Source of the DNA: Acidisphaera sp. S103
GTDB lineage: Bacteria; Pseudomonadota; Alphaproteobacteria; Acetobacterales; Acetobacteraceae
Reading direction: 5' to 3'
Length of the DNA: 64,000 bases
Assembly (NCBI RefSeq): GCF_009765975.1
Contig: NZ_LMUJ01000048.1
Coordinates: 327,111-391,110 of the forward strand
Positions 8,790 to 16,541 of the stretch are shown piece by piece. The notes under the pieces are model-generated. The model did no database searches and was not told the DNA's origin. It was given only the letters and a program-made list of their open reading frames with translations. Each line of letters starts with the position of its first letter. Within the stretch, counting starts at the first letter, position 1. The position numbers were made by a program, and so were the translations under genes.

Positions 8790-9587
8790 ATGGTTCGGAT
8801 CGAGCAAACGAGGCATACACACGTGATTCTCTCCCGGCGAGGCCTGCTCAGTTCTCTGCTCGCCCTGCCTGCGGCGCAGTCCGAAGCGGCGCCCGCCCCT
8901 GTCCAAATCTACGCCGCCATGACATTTCGTCCCGCGCTGGACCGCGTCCTGGCGGCCTATCGCGACACCGGCGGCGCCGCGGTCGCGGTCTACGCGCCAA
9001 CGCCAGTCCTGATCCGCCAACTCACCGGCGGCGCGCCGGCCGATATCCTGCTGACCGCCGATCCAACCTGGATGGATGAGGCCGTACGCCAGAAACTGGT
9101 CCGCCCGAAATCCCGGACCAATCTCATGACCAACGACCTTGTGCTCGCCGGCCCGGCCGGCAGCCCGATCGTCGGCATCATCTCCCGGACCTTCTCGCTG
9201 CAAGCCCGGCTTGGTGGCGGCCGGCTCGCCATGTGTGACCCCGACCACGACCCAGCCGGGCGATACGCCAAACAAAGCCTCCAGGCGCTCGGTTTTTGGC
9301 CGATGGTTGCGTCCCATATCGCAATCGCGGAAAGCGCGCCAGCGGCCGTCGTCCTTGTGGATAAGGGAGAAGCCGCCGCCGCGGCCTGCTTCAAAACCGA
9401 TGTGCACGGCGATCCGCATGTTGTCGCCATCGGCACATTCCCCCCGGACTCGCACGCACCGATCGTCTATCCCATCGCCCTGGCCAGCGAACTTCGCAAC
9501 CCCCAGGCGCCCTCGACCCTGGCGTTCCTGCGCTCACCCGCGGCAACGCGCATTTTTACCGATTTCGGCTACACCCCCGCGACCTGA
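8790..9587 (+). CDS. modA: Molybdate ABC transporter substrate-binding protein
   Basis: Periplasmic oxyanion receptor of 265 residues. The N-terminus has twin arginine followed by a hydrophobic run (SRRGLLSSLLALPA), compatible with Tat or Sec export. Family hallmarks are PADILLTADPTWMDEA and DPDHDPAGRYAKQSLQALGFW, the latter a ModA signature, plus VYPIAL near the C-terminus. A GTG at 8823 could be an alternative start directly before the signal peptide. Unusually, modB and modC are 12 kb away at 21588. Its 3' end overlaps the converging DUF2478 gene by 19 bp. It presumably feeds ModBC. Confidence 0.88.
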   Translation: MVRIEQTRHTHVILSRRGLLSSLLALPAAQSEAAPAPVQIYAAMTFRPALDRVLAAYRDTGGAAVAVYAPTPVLIRQLTGGAPADILLTADPTWMDEAVRQKLVRPKSRTNLMTNDLVLAGPAGSPIVGIISRTFSLQARLGGGRLAMCDPDHDPAGRYAKQSLQALGFWPMVASHIAIAESAPAAVVLVDKGEAAAAACFKTDVHGDPHVVAIGTFPPDSHAPIVYPIALASELRNPQAPSTLAFLRSPAATRIFTDFGYTPAT

Positions 9588-10153
9588 CCGGCGATCCCCT
9601 GCCGGCGCGCACTGACGGCCCGCTCGACCCAGTCCGCGACCGCCGTCGAAGCCAACGGCAGCACGGTCGCCGCCCCCCCAAGGAAGCGTTCGAGACCCTC
9701 CAGCCGAGACACCCGCACCGCAATCAGCACCACCGCGTCGGAGCAGATCGCGTCCGCGATCTCAGCCCGCATGCCGTCCCCCACACTCTCGGCATAACCG
9801 AAGCGGTTGACGACGACCACGTCCTGCCTTTGTTCGATGACCCGCCGCAACAGGCACGCGGCATGGGCCAGCGCATCCGGATCGACAATGCAGTCCTTCG
9901 CGCCCGGTCCCCGCGGCTGGTCCAGCCGGAGTGTCTCGCCGGTGCCGACATCGTCCAGCCATATGCTCAGCCGGCCATTGGAAAGCCGTTCACCGGTGCG
10001 CTGCAGCAGACCCCCGACGGTCATGCCTCGATTGCGGACGCGCCGGACCGCCTCGCCCAGGATGGCATCGACCGCGACGTCCGCATCATACGGCAGCACG
10101 CCGACTTTCGCGGCGATGTCCGATAGGGCCGGCATGGGTTGGTTCGTTGCCAT
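9569..10153 (-). CDS. DUF2478 family protein, molybdenum-associated
   Basis: About 194 residues. The body matches what I remember of DUF2478, a family often found beside mod genes and sometimes mislabelled as an ABC ATPase; here it indeed overlaps the end of modA by 19 bp. The N-terminus GVLPYDADVAVDAILGEAV lacks a classical P-loop. Blocks such as RLDQPRGPGAKDCIVDPDALA and VVVNRFGYAESVGDGMRAEI (near 120-145) look like the family core with an Asn-Lys/Arg-x-G type element. The start at 10153 (ATG with AAGGTGG upstream) was preferred over the longer open frame to 10375, whose extra residues look non-coding. The biochemical role is not known to me. Confidence 0.75.
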   Translation of the reverse strand: MATNQPMPALSDIAAKVGVLPYDADVAVDAILGEAVRRVRNRGMTVGGLLQRTGERLSNGRLSIWLDDVGTGETLRLDQPRGPGAKDCIVDPDALAHAACLLRRVIEQRQDVVVVNRFGYAESVGDGMRAEIADAICSDAVVLIAVRVSRLEGLERFLGGAATVLPLASTAVADWVERAVSARRQGIAGQVAGV

Positions 10154-10267
10154 GGACCACCTTCGCACATGACCCGGGACATTCAAAACGCGCACCGGCA
10201 ACCGATCGAGGCTCACGCCGTTCAGACGCCATGAACCCGCCGGCATTGCCAGATGCGCCACCAAATG

Positions 10268-10291
10268 CGATATACCCGAACGGGAATAGCG
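10268..10291. promoter_or_regulatory. Mo-box-like palindrome, site 2 (DUF2478/ALDH 2 divergent promoter)
   Basis: Halves CGATATAC and GAATAGCG separated by CCGAACGG; the inner CCCG-AA-CGGG extends the symmetry and the flanking G/C at 10267/10292 also pair. 76 bp before ALDH 2 and 114 bp before DUF2478. Confidence 0.6.
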
Positions 10292-10367
10292 CTTACCGCC
10301 TGGCGGTATCCGGTCGCCTGCGCGACCCGGCAATCCCGTCACCATGTCCGCAAGGGAACATCCTGAT

Positions 10368-11795
10368 ATGTCCAACTACCCACAACTGAAGCTTTACATC
10401 GGCGGCGAATGGAAGACCGCGGATGGCGCGCCGGTCCTGAATCCCAACGACGAAAGCGTCCTCGGCATCGTGCCCCACGCCACCCGTTCGGACCTCGACA
10501 ACGCCCTCGCGGCAGCCGAGGAAGGCTTCAAGCTGTGGTCCCGCACCGCCCCGGCGAAACGCGCCGAGATCATCCTGAAGGCCACCTCGATCATGCGCGG
10601 CCGCATCGAGGAGATGGCGGTGGCGATGACCCTGGAACAGGGCAAGCCCATTGCCCAGTCCCGCCTGGAAATCCTGCGCGGCTGTGAGATCATCGAGTGG
10701 GACGCTCAGGAAGGTCGCCGCGTCTACGGCCGCATCATCCCCAGCGAGCCCGGCATGCGCCATTCCGTGCTGCGCCAGCCCATCGGCGTAGTCGCCGCCT
10801 TCTCCCCCTGGAACTTCCCGATGAGTTCCCCCGCCCGCAAGGTCGGCGGCGCGCTGTCGGCCGGCTGCTCCATCATCCTGAAGGCCTCTGAGGAAACCCC
10901 CGCCGGCGCCGTGCAACTGGTGCAGGCCTTCCACGACGCCGGCCTGCCCGCTGGCGTGCTGAACCTGGTGTTCGGCAAACCGTCCGACATCTCCGAATAC
11001 CTGATCCCGCAACCGTCCGTCCGGTTGGTCACCTTCACCGGGTCGGTGCCGGTCGGCAAGCATCTGTCGTCCCTGGCGGGCGCGCACATGAAGCCGGCGA
11101 TCATGGAACTGGGCGGCCATTCCCCGGTCTTCGTCTGTGACGATATCGATCCGGTTTCCACTGCCGCGAAATCCGCCATCGGCAAGTCGCGCAACGCCGG
11201 CCAGGTCTGTGTTTCCCCTACCCGCTTCTTCGTTCCGGATGCGATTTACGACCAGTTTACCGAAGCCTTCGCCGAGAAGGCCGCCGCGATGAAGGTCGGC
11301 GACGGCATGGACCCGGCGAACCAGATGGGACCGCTGGCGAACGAACGCCGCATCGAGGCGATGGAAATGTTCGTCGCCGACGCCAAGTCGAAGGGCGCCA
11401 AGATTGCGGCCGGCGGCACCCGTATCGGCAACCGAGGCTACCACTTCCCACTAACCGTCGTCGCCGACATCCCCGACGACGCGCGCGCAATGCGGGAAGA
11501 GCCGTTCGGACCGCTCGCCCTGATCAGCCGTGTCCGCAGCCTCGACGAAGCAATCGAGAAAGCCAACTCCGTCCCGTACGGCCTCGCCGCCTACGCCTTC
11601 ACCAACTCCGCCCGCAACGCCGAACAACTGGCTGAGAGCGTCGAGGTCGGTAACCTGTCAATCAACCACTTCGTCGCCTCCGCCGCCGAGACCCCATTCG
11701 GCGGCGTCAAAGACAGCGGCTTCGGCCGCGAGGGTGGTGTCGAAGGATTGCAGTACTACACCGTCACCAAAAACGTTTCGCACCTGACCGCGTAA
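10368..11795 (+). CDS. NAD(P)-dependent aldehyde dehydrogenase, succinate-semialdehyde type (ALDH 2)
   Basis: About 475 residues. FSPWNFP at 145-151, FTGSVPVGK at 223, Glu247 in MELGGHSP, Cys281 in NAGQVCVSPTRFFV and the C-terminal PFGGVKDSGFGREGG are intact. LEQGKP near 90 and the NAGQVC cysteine context are those of succinate-semialdehyde dehydrogenases and related gamma-semialdehyde enzymes, so oxidation of a semialdehyde is the most likely role. The ATG at 10368 follows AAGGGA; an upstream ATG at 10344 has no ribosome site. A GC hairpin follows the stop at 11806-11832. Confidence 0.93.
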   Translation: MSNYPQLKLYIGGEWKTADGAPVLNPNDESVLGIVPHATRSDLDNALAAAEEGFKLWSRTAPAKRAEIILKATSIMRGRIEEMAVAMTLEQGKPIAQSRLEILRGCEIIEWDAQEGRRVYGRIIPSEPGMRHSVLRQPIGVVAAFSPWNFPMSSPARKVGGALSAGCSIILKASEETPAGAVQLVQAFHDAGLPAGVLNLVFGKPSDISEYLIPQPSVRLVTFTGSVPVGKHLSSLAGAHMKPAIMELGGHSPVFVCDDIDPVSTAAKSAIGKSRNAGQVCVSPTRFFVPDAIYDQFTEAFAEKAAAMKVGDGMDPANQMGPLANERRIEAMEMFVADAKSKGAKIAAGGTRIGNRGYHFPLTVVADIPDDARAMREEPFGPLALISRVRSLDEAIEKANSVPYGLAAYAFTNSARNAEQLAESVEVGNLSINHFVASAAETPFGGVKDSGFGREGGVEGLQYYTVTKNVSHLTA

Positions 11796-11805
11796 ACCAC
11801 GAAAT

Positions 11806-11832
11806 CCTCCCTTGGCCGCCGGCCGGGGGAGG
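11806..11832 (+). terminator. GC-rich hairpin after ALDH 2
   Basis: CCTCCC...GGGAGG with inner GGCC-GCC-GGCC (TT/GG as wobble pairs), 11 bp after the stop; no clear T run follows. Confidence 0.6.
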
Positions 11833-11884
11833 GATCGATTACGTCGATGCCCCAATCGTCATGCCGATACCTGGGTCAAGCCCA

Positions 11885-11947
11885 TCGTCATGTCGACGCA
11901 GGTCGACATCCACGCCTTAACACCGACGCAGATCGGCATCCGCGCCG
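11885..11947. repeat. Intergenic hairpin repeat, copy 2 with a degenerate second unit
   Basis: ATGTCGAC..GTCGACATCCACGCC followed by a decayed unit CCGACGCAGATCGGCATCC. Same frame as the copy at 4925. Confidence 0.7.
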
Positions 11948-11957
11948 CCTCAACGCC

Positions 11958-12701
11958 CTACCGCCGATGCGCCCTCAGAAACCGCCGCACCCGATCGATC
12001 GTCCGAGCCTTCAACTCAGCCGGCTCCCGCCACGGAAACACGTTGATCTCGGCATTTGGGCACAACTGCGCGACCTCAACCGAAGACACCAGCGGATGCG
12101 CCGGCACGTCGTCCGGCAGCACCAGGATCGGCGTCTGGCAAGAACGCGCAAAATCCTTCGACACGCTGTAAACAAACTCCGGCCGCACACGGTAAAGGTC
12201 GTGCAGGAACTTATCCACCTGCGCCTGCGTCAGATCCGGCCGCTTCGGCAGCAATTCCGGCGCCCACACATCCCGCCCTGAGTTGTACATGTAATCCGGA
12301 TGATCTGGATGATGCCCAACCGTCTGCACCAGCACGCCGCCAACCACACGCTCCGGCGCCCGTTCCATCAGCTTCATGGCGAAACAACCACCGATGCAGT
12401 ACCCCATGAACAGGAACTGCTTGATGCCCAGATGGTCCATCAGCCCAAGCTGATCGTCTGCAAAGGCACCCCAAGGATCACTCTCCGGAATGGGGCCAGT
12501 CGACTCACCACCATTGGCATTCCGCTGGTCCATCGTGATGCAGCGGAATTCATCCTTGAAAATATCCATGGAGTTGAACACCGCGGTCGGCCAGTTGCTG
12601 ACACGGGAATTCAACCCACCGCCAGGGGTAACCAGCAACGGAAACCCGCTACCGGCTTCCTCATAGCGAATGCGAACATTGCCTCTTTCATAGAACGGCA
12701 T
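11958..12701 (-). CDS. Alpha/beta hydrolase
   Basis: A 247-residue soluble alpha/beta-hydrolase. VTPGGGLNSR near 25 takes the oxyanion-hole position, DQRNANGGES near 70 is the typical conserved Asp-Gln-Arg, and GYCIGGCFAMKL near 120 is the nucleophile elbow, but with Cys (G-Y-C-I-G) where Ser is usual. The elbow is therefore of the dienelactone-hydrolase-like cysteine type rather than a serine esterase; Asp and His candidates (ILVLPDDVPAHP) are downstream. No export signal. It is alone on its strand, with the SDR at 12774 upstream in the same orientation (72-bp gap). Substrate unknown. Confidence 0.85.
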   Translation of the reverse strand: MPFYERGNVRIRYEEAGSGFPLLVTPGGGLNSRVSNWPTAVFNSMDIFKDEFRCITMDQRNANGGESTGPIPESDPWGAFADDQLGLMDHLGIKQFLFMGYCIGGCFAMKLMERAPERVVGGVLVQTVGHHPDHPDYMYNSGRDVWAPELLPKRPDLTQAQVDKFLHDLYRVRPEFVYSVSKDFARSCQTPILVLPDDVPAHPLVSSVEVAQLCPNAEINVFPWREPAELKARTIDRVRRFLRAHRR

Positions 12702-12773
12702 AGCGGTTTCTCCTCCTGTTTCGTTGAGTCATCCCGACTTTCGCGAGTACGGGGCAATCCGTAAAGAGATCGG

Positions 12774-13526
12774 CTACGCCCGCTTGATCGCCAGCGGCCC
12801 CGGAGCCTGACACGTCGGCATGATTTCCATCCGGTTTATGTTCATATGCGCCGGCAGGCCAACCACCCAGGCCGCCGCCTCGGCGATGTCGTCCGCCGTC
12901 AGCGGCACCGTCCCGGCATAGACCTTGCCAGCCCGTTCCGCATCGCCACCGAACCGGTTGACGCTGAATTCGGTGCCACCCACCAGCCCCGGTTCCAGGT
13001 CCGTCACCCGTACCCCCGTGCCCACCAGGTCGGCACGCAAATTCAGGCTGAACTGCGTAACGAACGCCTTGGACGCGCCATACACGTGCCCGCCCGGATA
13101 CGGGTAGATCGCCGCGGTGCTGCTGATATTGATGACATGGCCCCGATTGCGAGCCACCATCCCCGGCAGCAGCGCATGCGTCATATGCATCATGCCCGAA
13201 ACGTTCACTGCGACCATATGATCCCAGTCCGCCATGCTCGCCTTGTGCGCCGGATCGAGCCCCCGAGCCAGCCCCGCATTGTTGACCAGCACGTCAACAT
13301 CCCGCCAATCCGCCGGCAGGCTGCCGGGCAGGGCGCTGACAGCATCGGCATCGGTCACATCCAACGTCAACGCCAGCACCGCCGCCCCGAGTTCCTTCCG
13401 CAACGCCTCCAACCGATCCACCCGCCGAGCCGCCGCGATCACACGATGACCATCACCGACGAAACGGCGAGCCATGGCCGCACCAAAACCGGCCGTCGCG
13501 CCGGTCACCAGAATTGTCAAAGCCAT
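12774..13526 (-). CDS. SDR family oxidoreductase, YdfG/serine-dehydrogenase-like
   Basis: A 250-residue classical SDR: TGATAGFGAAMARRF cofactor loop, AARRVDRLEAL after strand 2 (Arg residues suggest NADP), NNAGLARG, YGASKAFV catalytic motif, and the DLEPGLVGGTEF segment characteristic of the YdfG/3-hydroxy-acid dehydrogenase subgroup, which oxidises small beta-hydroxy acids such as serine or 3-hydroxypropionate. It reads in the same direction as the LLM oxidoreductase upstream (22-bp gap), so a two- or three-gene operon with the hydrolase is likely. Confidence 0.9.
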   Translation of the reverse strand: MALTILVTGATAGFGAAMARRFVGDGHRVIAAARRVDRLEALRKELGAAVLALTLDVTDADAVSALPGSLPADWRDVDVLVNNAGLARGLDPAHKASMADWDHMVAVNVSGMMHMTHALLPGMVARNRGHVINISSTAAIYPYPGGHVYGASKAFVTQFSLNLRADLVGTGVRVTDLEPGLVGGTEFSVNRFGGDAERAGKVYAGTVPLTADDIAEAAAWVVGLPAHMNINRMEIMPTCQAPGPLAIKRA

Positions 13527-13548
13527 AAGCAGTCGGTTCCTTTGTCAG

Positions 13549-14472
13549 CTACGCCATATGCGGAATAACATCGGACGCCAGCAGCTCCAGCGTTTCCGCG
13601 TCATTCTTATACGCGCTGCAAATGAACAACTGCACCCCCGCATCGCCGTATCGACCGATCAGGTCTCTCACCTGGGACATCGTTCCGGCAAATCCCCGGA
13701 ACGGTCCCGACACACCCAGCCGAATGCGCTTCGCCGCCAGCGCCGCCTCATCGCGGGCCAGCATCAAACTGAGCGTGTTGGTCCGTTCGATCGCGTCGTA
13801 ACGACTCCCTTCCGCCTCGCAATGTCGCCGCAGGATTTCAAACTTCCGCCCCACCTCCGCCGGGTCACCGAACACATTGCAGGCATCCCCCAACCGAGCC
13901 ACCACGCGCAACGTCAGTTGCTCCCCACCGCCCGCGATCATCACCGGCGGCCGCCGAGCTGGTTTCGGTTCCAGAATGGCGTCTTCCACATGAAAATAAC
14001 GGCCGTGGAACGACGTCCGCCTCTCTGACCACATCGCCTTGATCAGCTTGACCGCTTCCTCCAACTGCCGGATGCGTACCGCCGGCCGTTCCGGAAACTC
14101 CCAGCCATATTGCCGGTATTCCGTATCGAACCAGCCAGCGCCGATCCCCAGCGTCAGCCGTCCGCGGCTGATCAGATCGACCCCCGCTGCGATTTTCGCC
14201 AGATGTGCCGGGTTGCGATAAGCAACCGACGACGCCAGCGTCGCCAACCGAATGCGGCTGGTGACCGCCGCCAGCGCCGACAGCACGGTCCAGCCCTCGA
14301 TAAACGGCTCATCAGCCGCCCCGACCGGCGGAATCTGGATCAGATGATCCATCACCGAAAACCAAGTGAACCCATGGTTCTCGGCCCACTGAGCCTTCCC
14401 TTTGATCCCCTCGAAAGCCTCCGCCGGATCGGACCCAAACACGAACGATGGATTATGGATACCAAACCGCAT
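13549..14472 (-). CDS. LLM class flavin-dependent oxidoreductase (F420- or FMN-dependent)
   Basis: A 307-residue TIM-barrel protein of the luciferase-like monooxygenase superfamily. GIHNPSFVFG at the start, WFSVMDHLIQIPP near 45, TLGIGAGWFDTEYRQYGWEFP near 125 and PPVMIAGGGEQLTLR near 190 are characteristic of the F420-dependent glucose-6-phosphate dehydrogenase-like branch. Members use F420 or FMN; the cofactor cannot be settled here. The start at 14472 matches the family N-terminus; the open frame further upstream runs into an intergenic repeat. It heads a same-strand run with the SDR and hydrolase. Confidence 0.88.
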   Translation of the reverse strand: MRFGIHNPSFVFGSDPAEAFEGIKGKAQWAENHGFTWFSVMDHLIQIPPVGAADEPFIEGWTVLSALAAVTSRIRLATLASSVAYRNPAHLAKIAAGVDLISRGRLTLGIGAGWFDTEYRQYGWEFPERPAVRIRQLEEAVKLIKAMWSERRTSFHGRYFHVEDAILEPKPARRPPVMIAGGGEQLTLRVVARLGDACNVFGDPAEVGRKFEILRRHCEAEGSRYDAIERTNTLSLMLARDEAALAAKRIRLGVSGPFRGFAGTMSQVRDLIGRYGDAGVQLFICSAYKNDAETLELLASDVIPHMA

Positions 14473-14532
14473 GCCCGTCCTCCCAAAATCGAATACTGAC
14501 CGCCGCTGACGTAGGCCCTCCGACCGGTCCAA

Positions 14533-14588
14533 CCCGTCATGCCGACGGAGGTCGGCATCCACGCCTTTCACAGATGAAAGCAAAGGCG
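14533..14588. repeat. Intergenic hairpin repeat, copy 3
   Basis: ATGCCGAC..GTCGGCAT first stem, then CGCCTTT (14562-14568) pairing with AAAGGCG (14582-14588). The stem bases differ from copies 1-2 on both arms. Confidence 0.8.
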
Positions 14589-14601
14589 AATTGGCAACCG
14601 A

Positions 14602-15597
14602 TCACCGCTCCGCGTCGACCGCCCGCCAACCATGCGTCATATCATCCAACCGGCCGAAAAGCTCCGACTGCAACCGCCCCTTTTCCGCCGCGGCCAGGCT
14701 GTCCGCAAGCTGCTCCGGCCGGCTGGCACCAATGATCGGCGCCGTGATCGCCGGCTGAGACAACACCCACGACAGCGCCAACGTCGCCATGCTCATCCCC
14801 GCTTCGGCCGCAACCGGCCGCAGCGCCTCAATCGTTTCAAACTGCCTCTCGTTCCAGTAACGGTCCTGATACCGCTTGGCAGCGCTCCCCAGAGCGAAGC
14901 GTGTTCCCTCCGGCGGCGGCGCCTGCCGGTCATGCTTGCCGGTCAGCAGCCCGCCGGCCAGCGGGTTGTACGGTATAACCGCAATCCCCTCCTCCTCGCA
15001 CAGCGGCAACAGGTCGCGCTCAAAACTCCGGAACAGCAAATTATACCGAGGCTGCACCGAAGCCACCTTCACCAAATTCCTCACCTCGCTCCGTCCCACC
15101 GCTCGGGCGACCTTATACGCCGGCCAGTTCGAAACGCCGACATAACGAGCCTTCCCCGACCGGACCACGGTGTCCAACGCCTCCAGCGCCTCATCGATCG
15201 GCGTATGCCGGTCATAGCCATGCAACTGGTACAGATCGACATAATCCGTCCCCAGCCGCCGCAGCGAAGCATCGATCGCGTCGAGGATATGTTTGCGCGA
15301 CATCCCCAACTCCCAAGGCTTCGGACCCATCTGACCCACGCATTTCGTGGCCAGGATGAAATCATGCCGCTTGCCCTTCAGCCAGCCGCCGACGATCTCC
15401 TCAGTCCGCCCGGCCGTCGTCCGTCCACCACCCAGCGGATACACATCGGCGGTATCAAAGAAGTCGATCCCACCCGAGGCCGCCGCATCCATGATCGAAT
15501 GGCTCCGAGCCTCATCGCATTGCAGCCCGAACGTCATCGTCCCAAGGCAAAGCCGGGAAACACGCAAGCCGGTACCGCCGAATTTCACATACTGCAT
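14602..15597 (-). CDS. Aldo/keto reductase
   Basis: A 331-residue NADP-dependent (beta/alpha)8 oxidoreductase. The catalytic tetrad can be placed: Asp in FFDTADVYP near 50, Tyr of that block, Lys in LATKCVGQMG near 83 and His in YQLHGYDRHTP near 125. RYVGVSNWPAYK and AVIPYNPLAGGLLTGKH are typical of the YajO/Tas-like AKR subgroup. It reduces or oxidises aldehydes, ketones or sugars; the substrate is not predictable. The upstream SDR at 15639 is on the same strand, 41 bp away, with an imperfect hairpin between. Confidence 0.9.
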   Translation of the reverse strand: MQYVKFGGTGLRVSRLCLGTMTFGLQCDEARSHSIMDAAASGGIDFFDTADVYPLGGGRTTAGRTEEIVGGWLKGKRHDFILATKCVGQMGPKPWELGMSRKHILDAIDASLRRLGTDYVDLYQLHGYDRHTPIDEALEALDTVVRSGKARYVGVSNWPAYKVARAVGRSEVRNLVKVASVQPRYNLLFRSFERDLLPLCEEEGIAVIPYNPLAGGLLTGKHDRQAPPPEGTRFALGSAAKRYQDRYWNERQFETIEALRPVAAEAGMSMATLALSWVLSQPAITAPIIGASRPEQLADSLAAAEKGRLQSELFGRLDDMTHGWRAVDAER

Positions 15598-15638
15598 GAC
15601 ATCGGGTCCTTATTTTCGCAAAATCCGCCGAGGCAACG

Positions 15639-16475
15639 CTATCCCTGAACAGGATAGTCCGCACCGATGGCCACGTCCGCCCACGTATCCAGATCGCGGC
15701 GCTGCGCATCCATCTCCGCCCCAATGCGTTCGACGGCGGAACGGCCAAGCGCCAGCCGGAACGGAGGCTTCTCAGCTTCCACGGCCTTGATAATAGCATC
15801 CGCGGCACGAACCGGATCACCAGCCTGCCGTCCATCATTGGTAAGATTTTCCTTACGCCGCAAACCAGCCGTCTGCGCATAAGCATCGATCGTCCGGGCC
15901 GACTGCCGCAACGACCGCCCCGCAAAATCCGTCCGAAACCCGCTCGGTTCTACCACCATCACGCCGATACCCAGCGGCCTCAACTCCTTGCGCAGCGCAT
16001 CCGACATCCCCTCGACCGCGAACTTGCTCGCCGAGTAAAACCCCGAACCAGGCGCCGCCATCCGCCCGCCCACGGATGAAATATTGATGATATAGCCCCG
16101 GCTCCTGGCACGCATCCCCGGCAGAACGGCCTGCGTCATGGCGACAAGGCCAAAGAAATTGGTATCGAACAGAGTACGAATTTCCGTCTCGCTGGCTTCC
16201 TCAACAGCGCCGCGATAGCCATAACCCGCATTGTTCACCAGCACATCGACGGCACCAAACCGAGCCTCCGCCTGTCGCACCGCCTCGGCGATCTCCACGC
16301 CATCCGTAACGTCCAACCGCACCGCCAATCCCGTATCGGCATGTCCGGCGACAATATCCGCCACCGTCGCTGGATCGCGCGCCGTAACAACAGCATTCCA
16401 GCCCCGAGCCAGCACGGAACGAGCCAAATCGCGGCCCAGCCCCGTGGAGCAGCCGGTAATCATCCATGTCGGCAT
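15639..16475 (-). CDS. SDR family oxidoreductase
   Basis: Classical SDR of 278 residues: TGCSTGLGRDLARS cofactor loop near residue 8, NNAGYGYRGAVEE, YSASKFAVEG catalytic motif, and VVEPSGFRTDFAGRSL. This combination is that of the retinol-dehydrogenase-like/YusZ-type SDRs that act on hydrophobic alcohols and ketones. Arg after strand 2 (VTARDP) suggests NADP. A perfect hairpin separates it from ALDH 3 upstream on the same strand, so it probably has its own promoter. Confidence 0.9.
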   Translation of the reverse strand: MPTWMITGCSTGLGRDLARSVLARGWNAVVTARDPATVADIVAGHADTGLAVRLDVTDGVEIAEAVRQAEARFGAVDVLVNNAGYGYRGAVEEASETEIRTLFDTNFFGLVAMTQAVLPGMRARSRGYIINISSVGGRMAAPGSGFYSASKFAVEGMSDALRKELRPLGIGVMVVEPSGFRTDFAGRSLRQSARTIDAYAQTAGLRRKENLTNDGRQAGDPVRAADAIIKAVEAEKPPFRLALGRSAVERIGAEMDAQRRDLDTWADVAIGADYPVQG

Positions 16476-16497
16476 AAGTCATTCTCCCAAACGAACA

Positions 16498-16523
16498 CCC
16501 CTCCCGGCCGAAACCGGGAGGGG
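16498..16523 (-). terminator. Hairpin terminator downstream of ALDH 3
   Basis: CCCCTCCCGG (16498-16507), 6-nt loop, CCGGGAGGGG (16514-16523), a perfect 10-bp stem 19 bp past the ALDH 3 stop. Confidence 0.7.
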
Positions 16524-16541
16524 CCAAGCGAACGCTCGCGA

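Noticed and set aside
15637..15657. CGCTATCC..GGATAG dyad before the aldo/keto reductase as a further Mo-box
   Set aside because: The 8-8-8 spacing is not kept and a base of the TATA core is missing; it also overlaps the stop codon of the SDR and is better read as a short hairpin.
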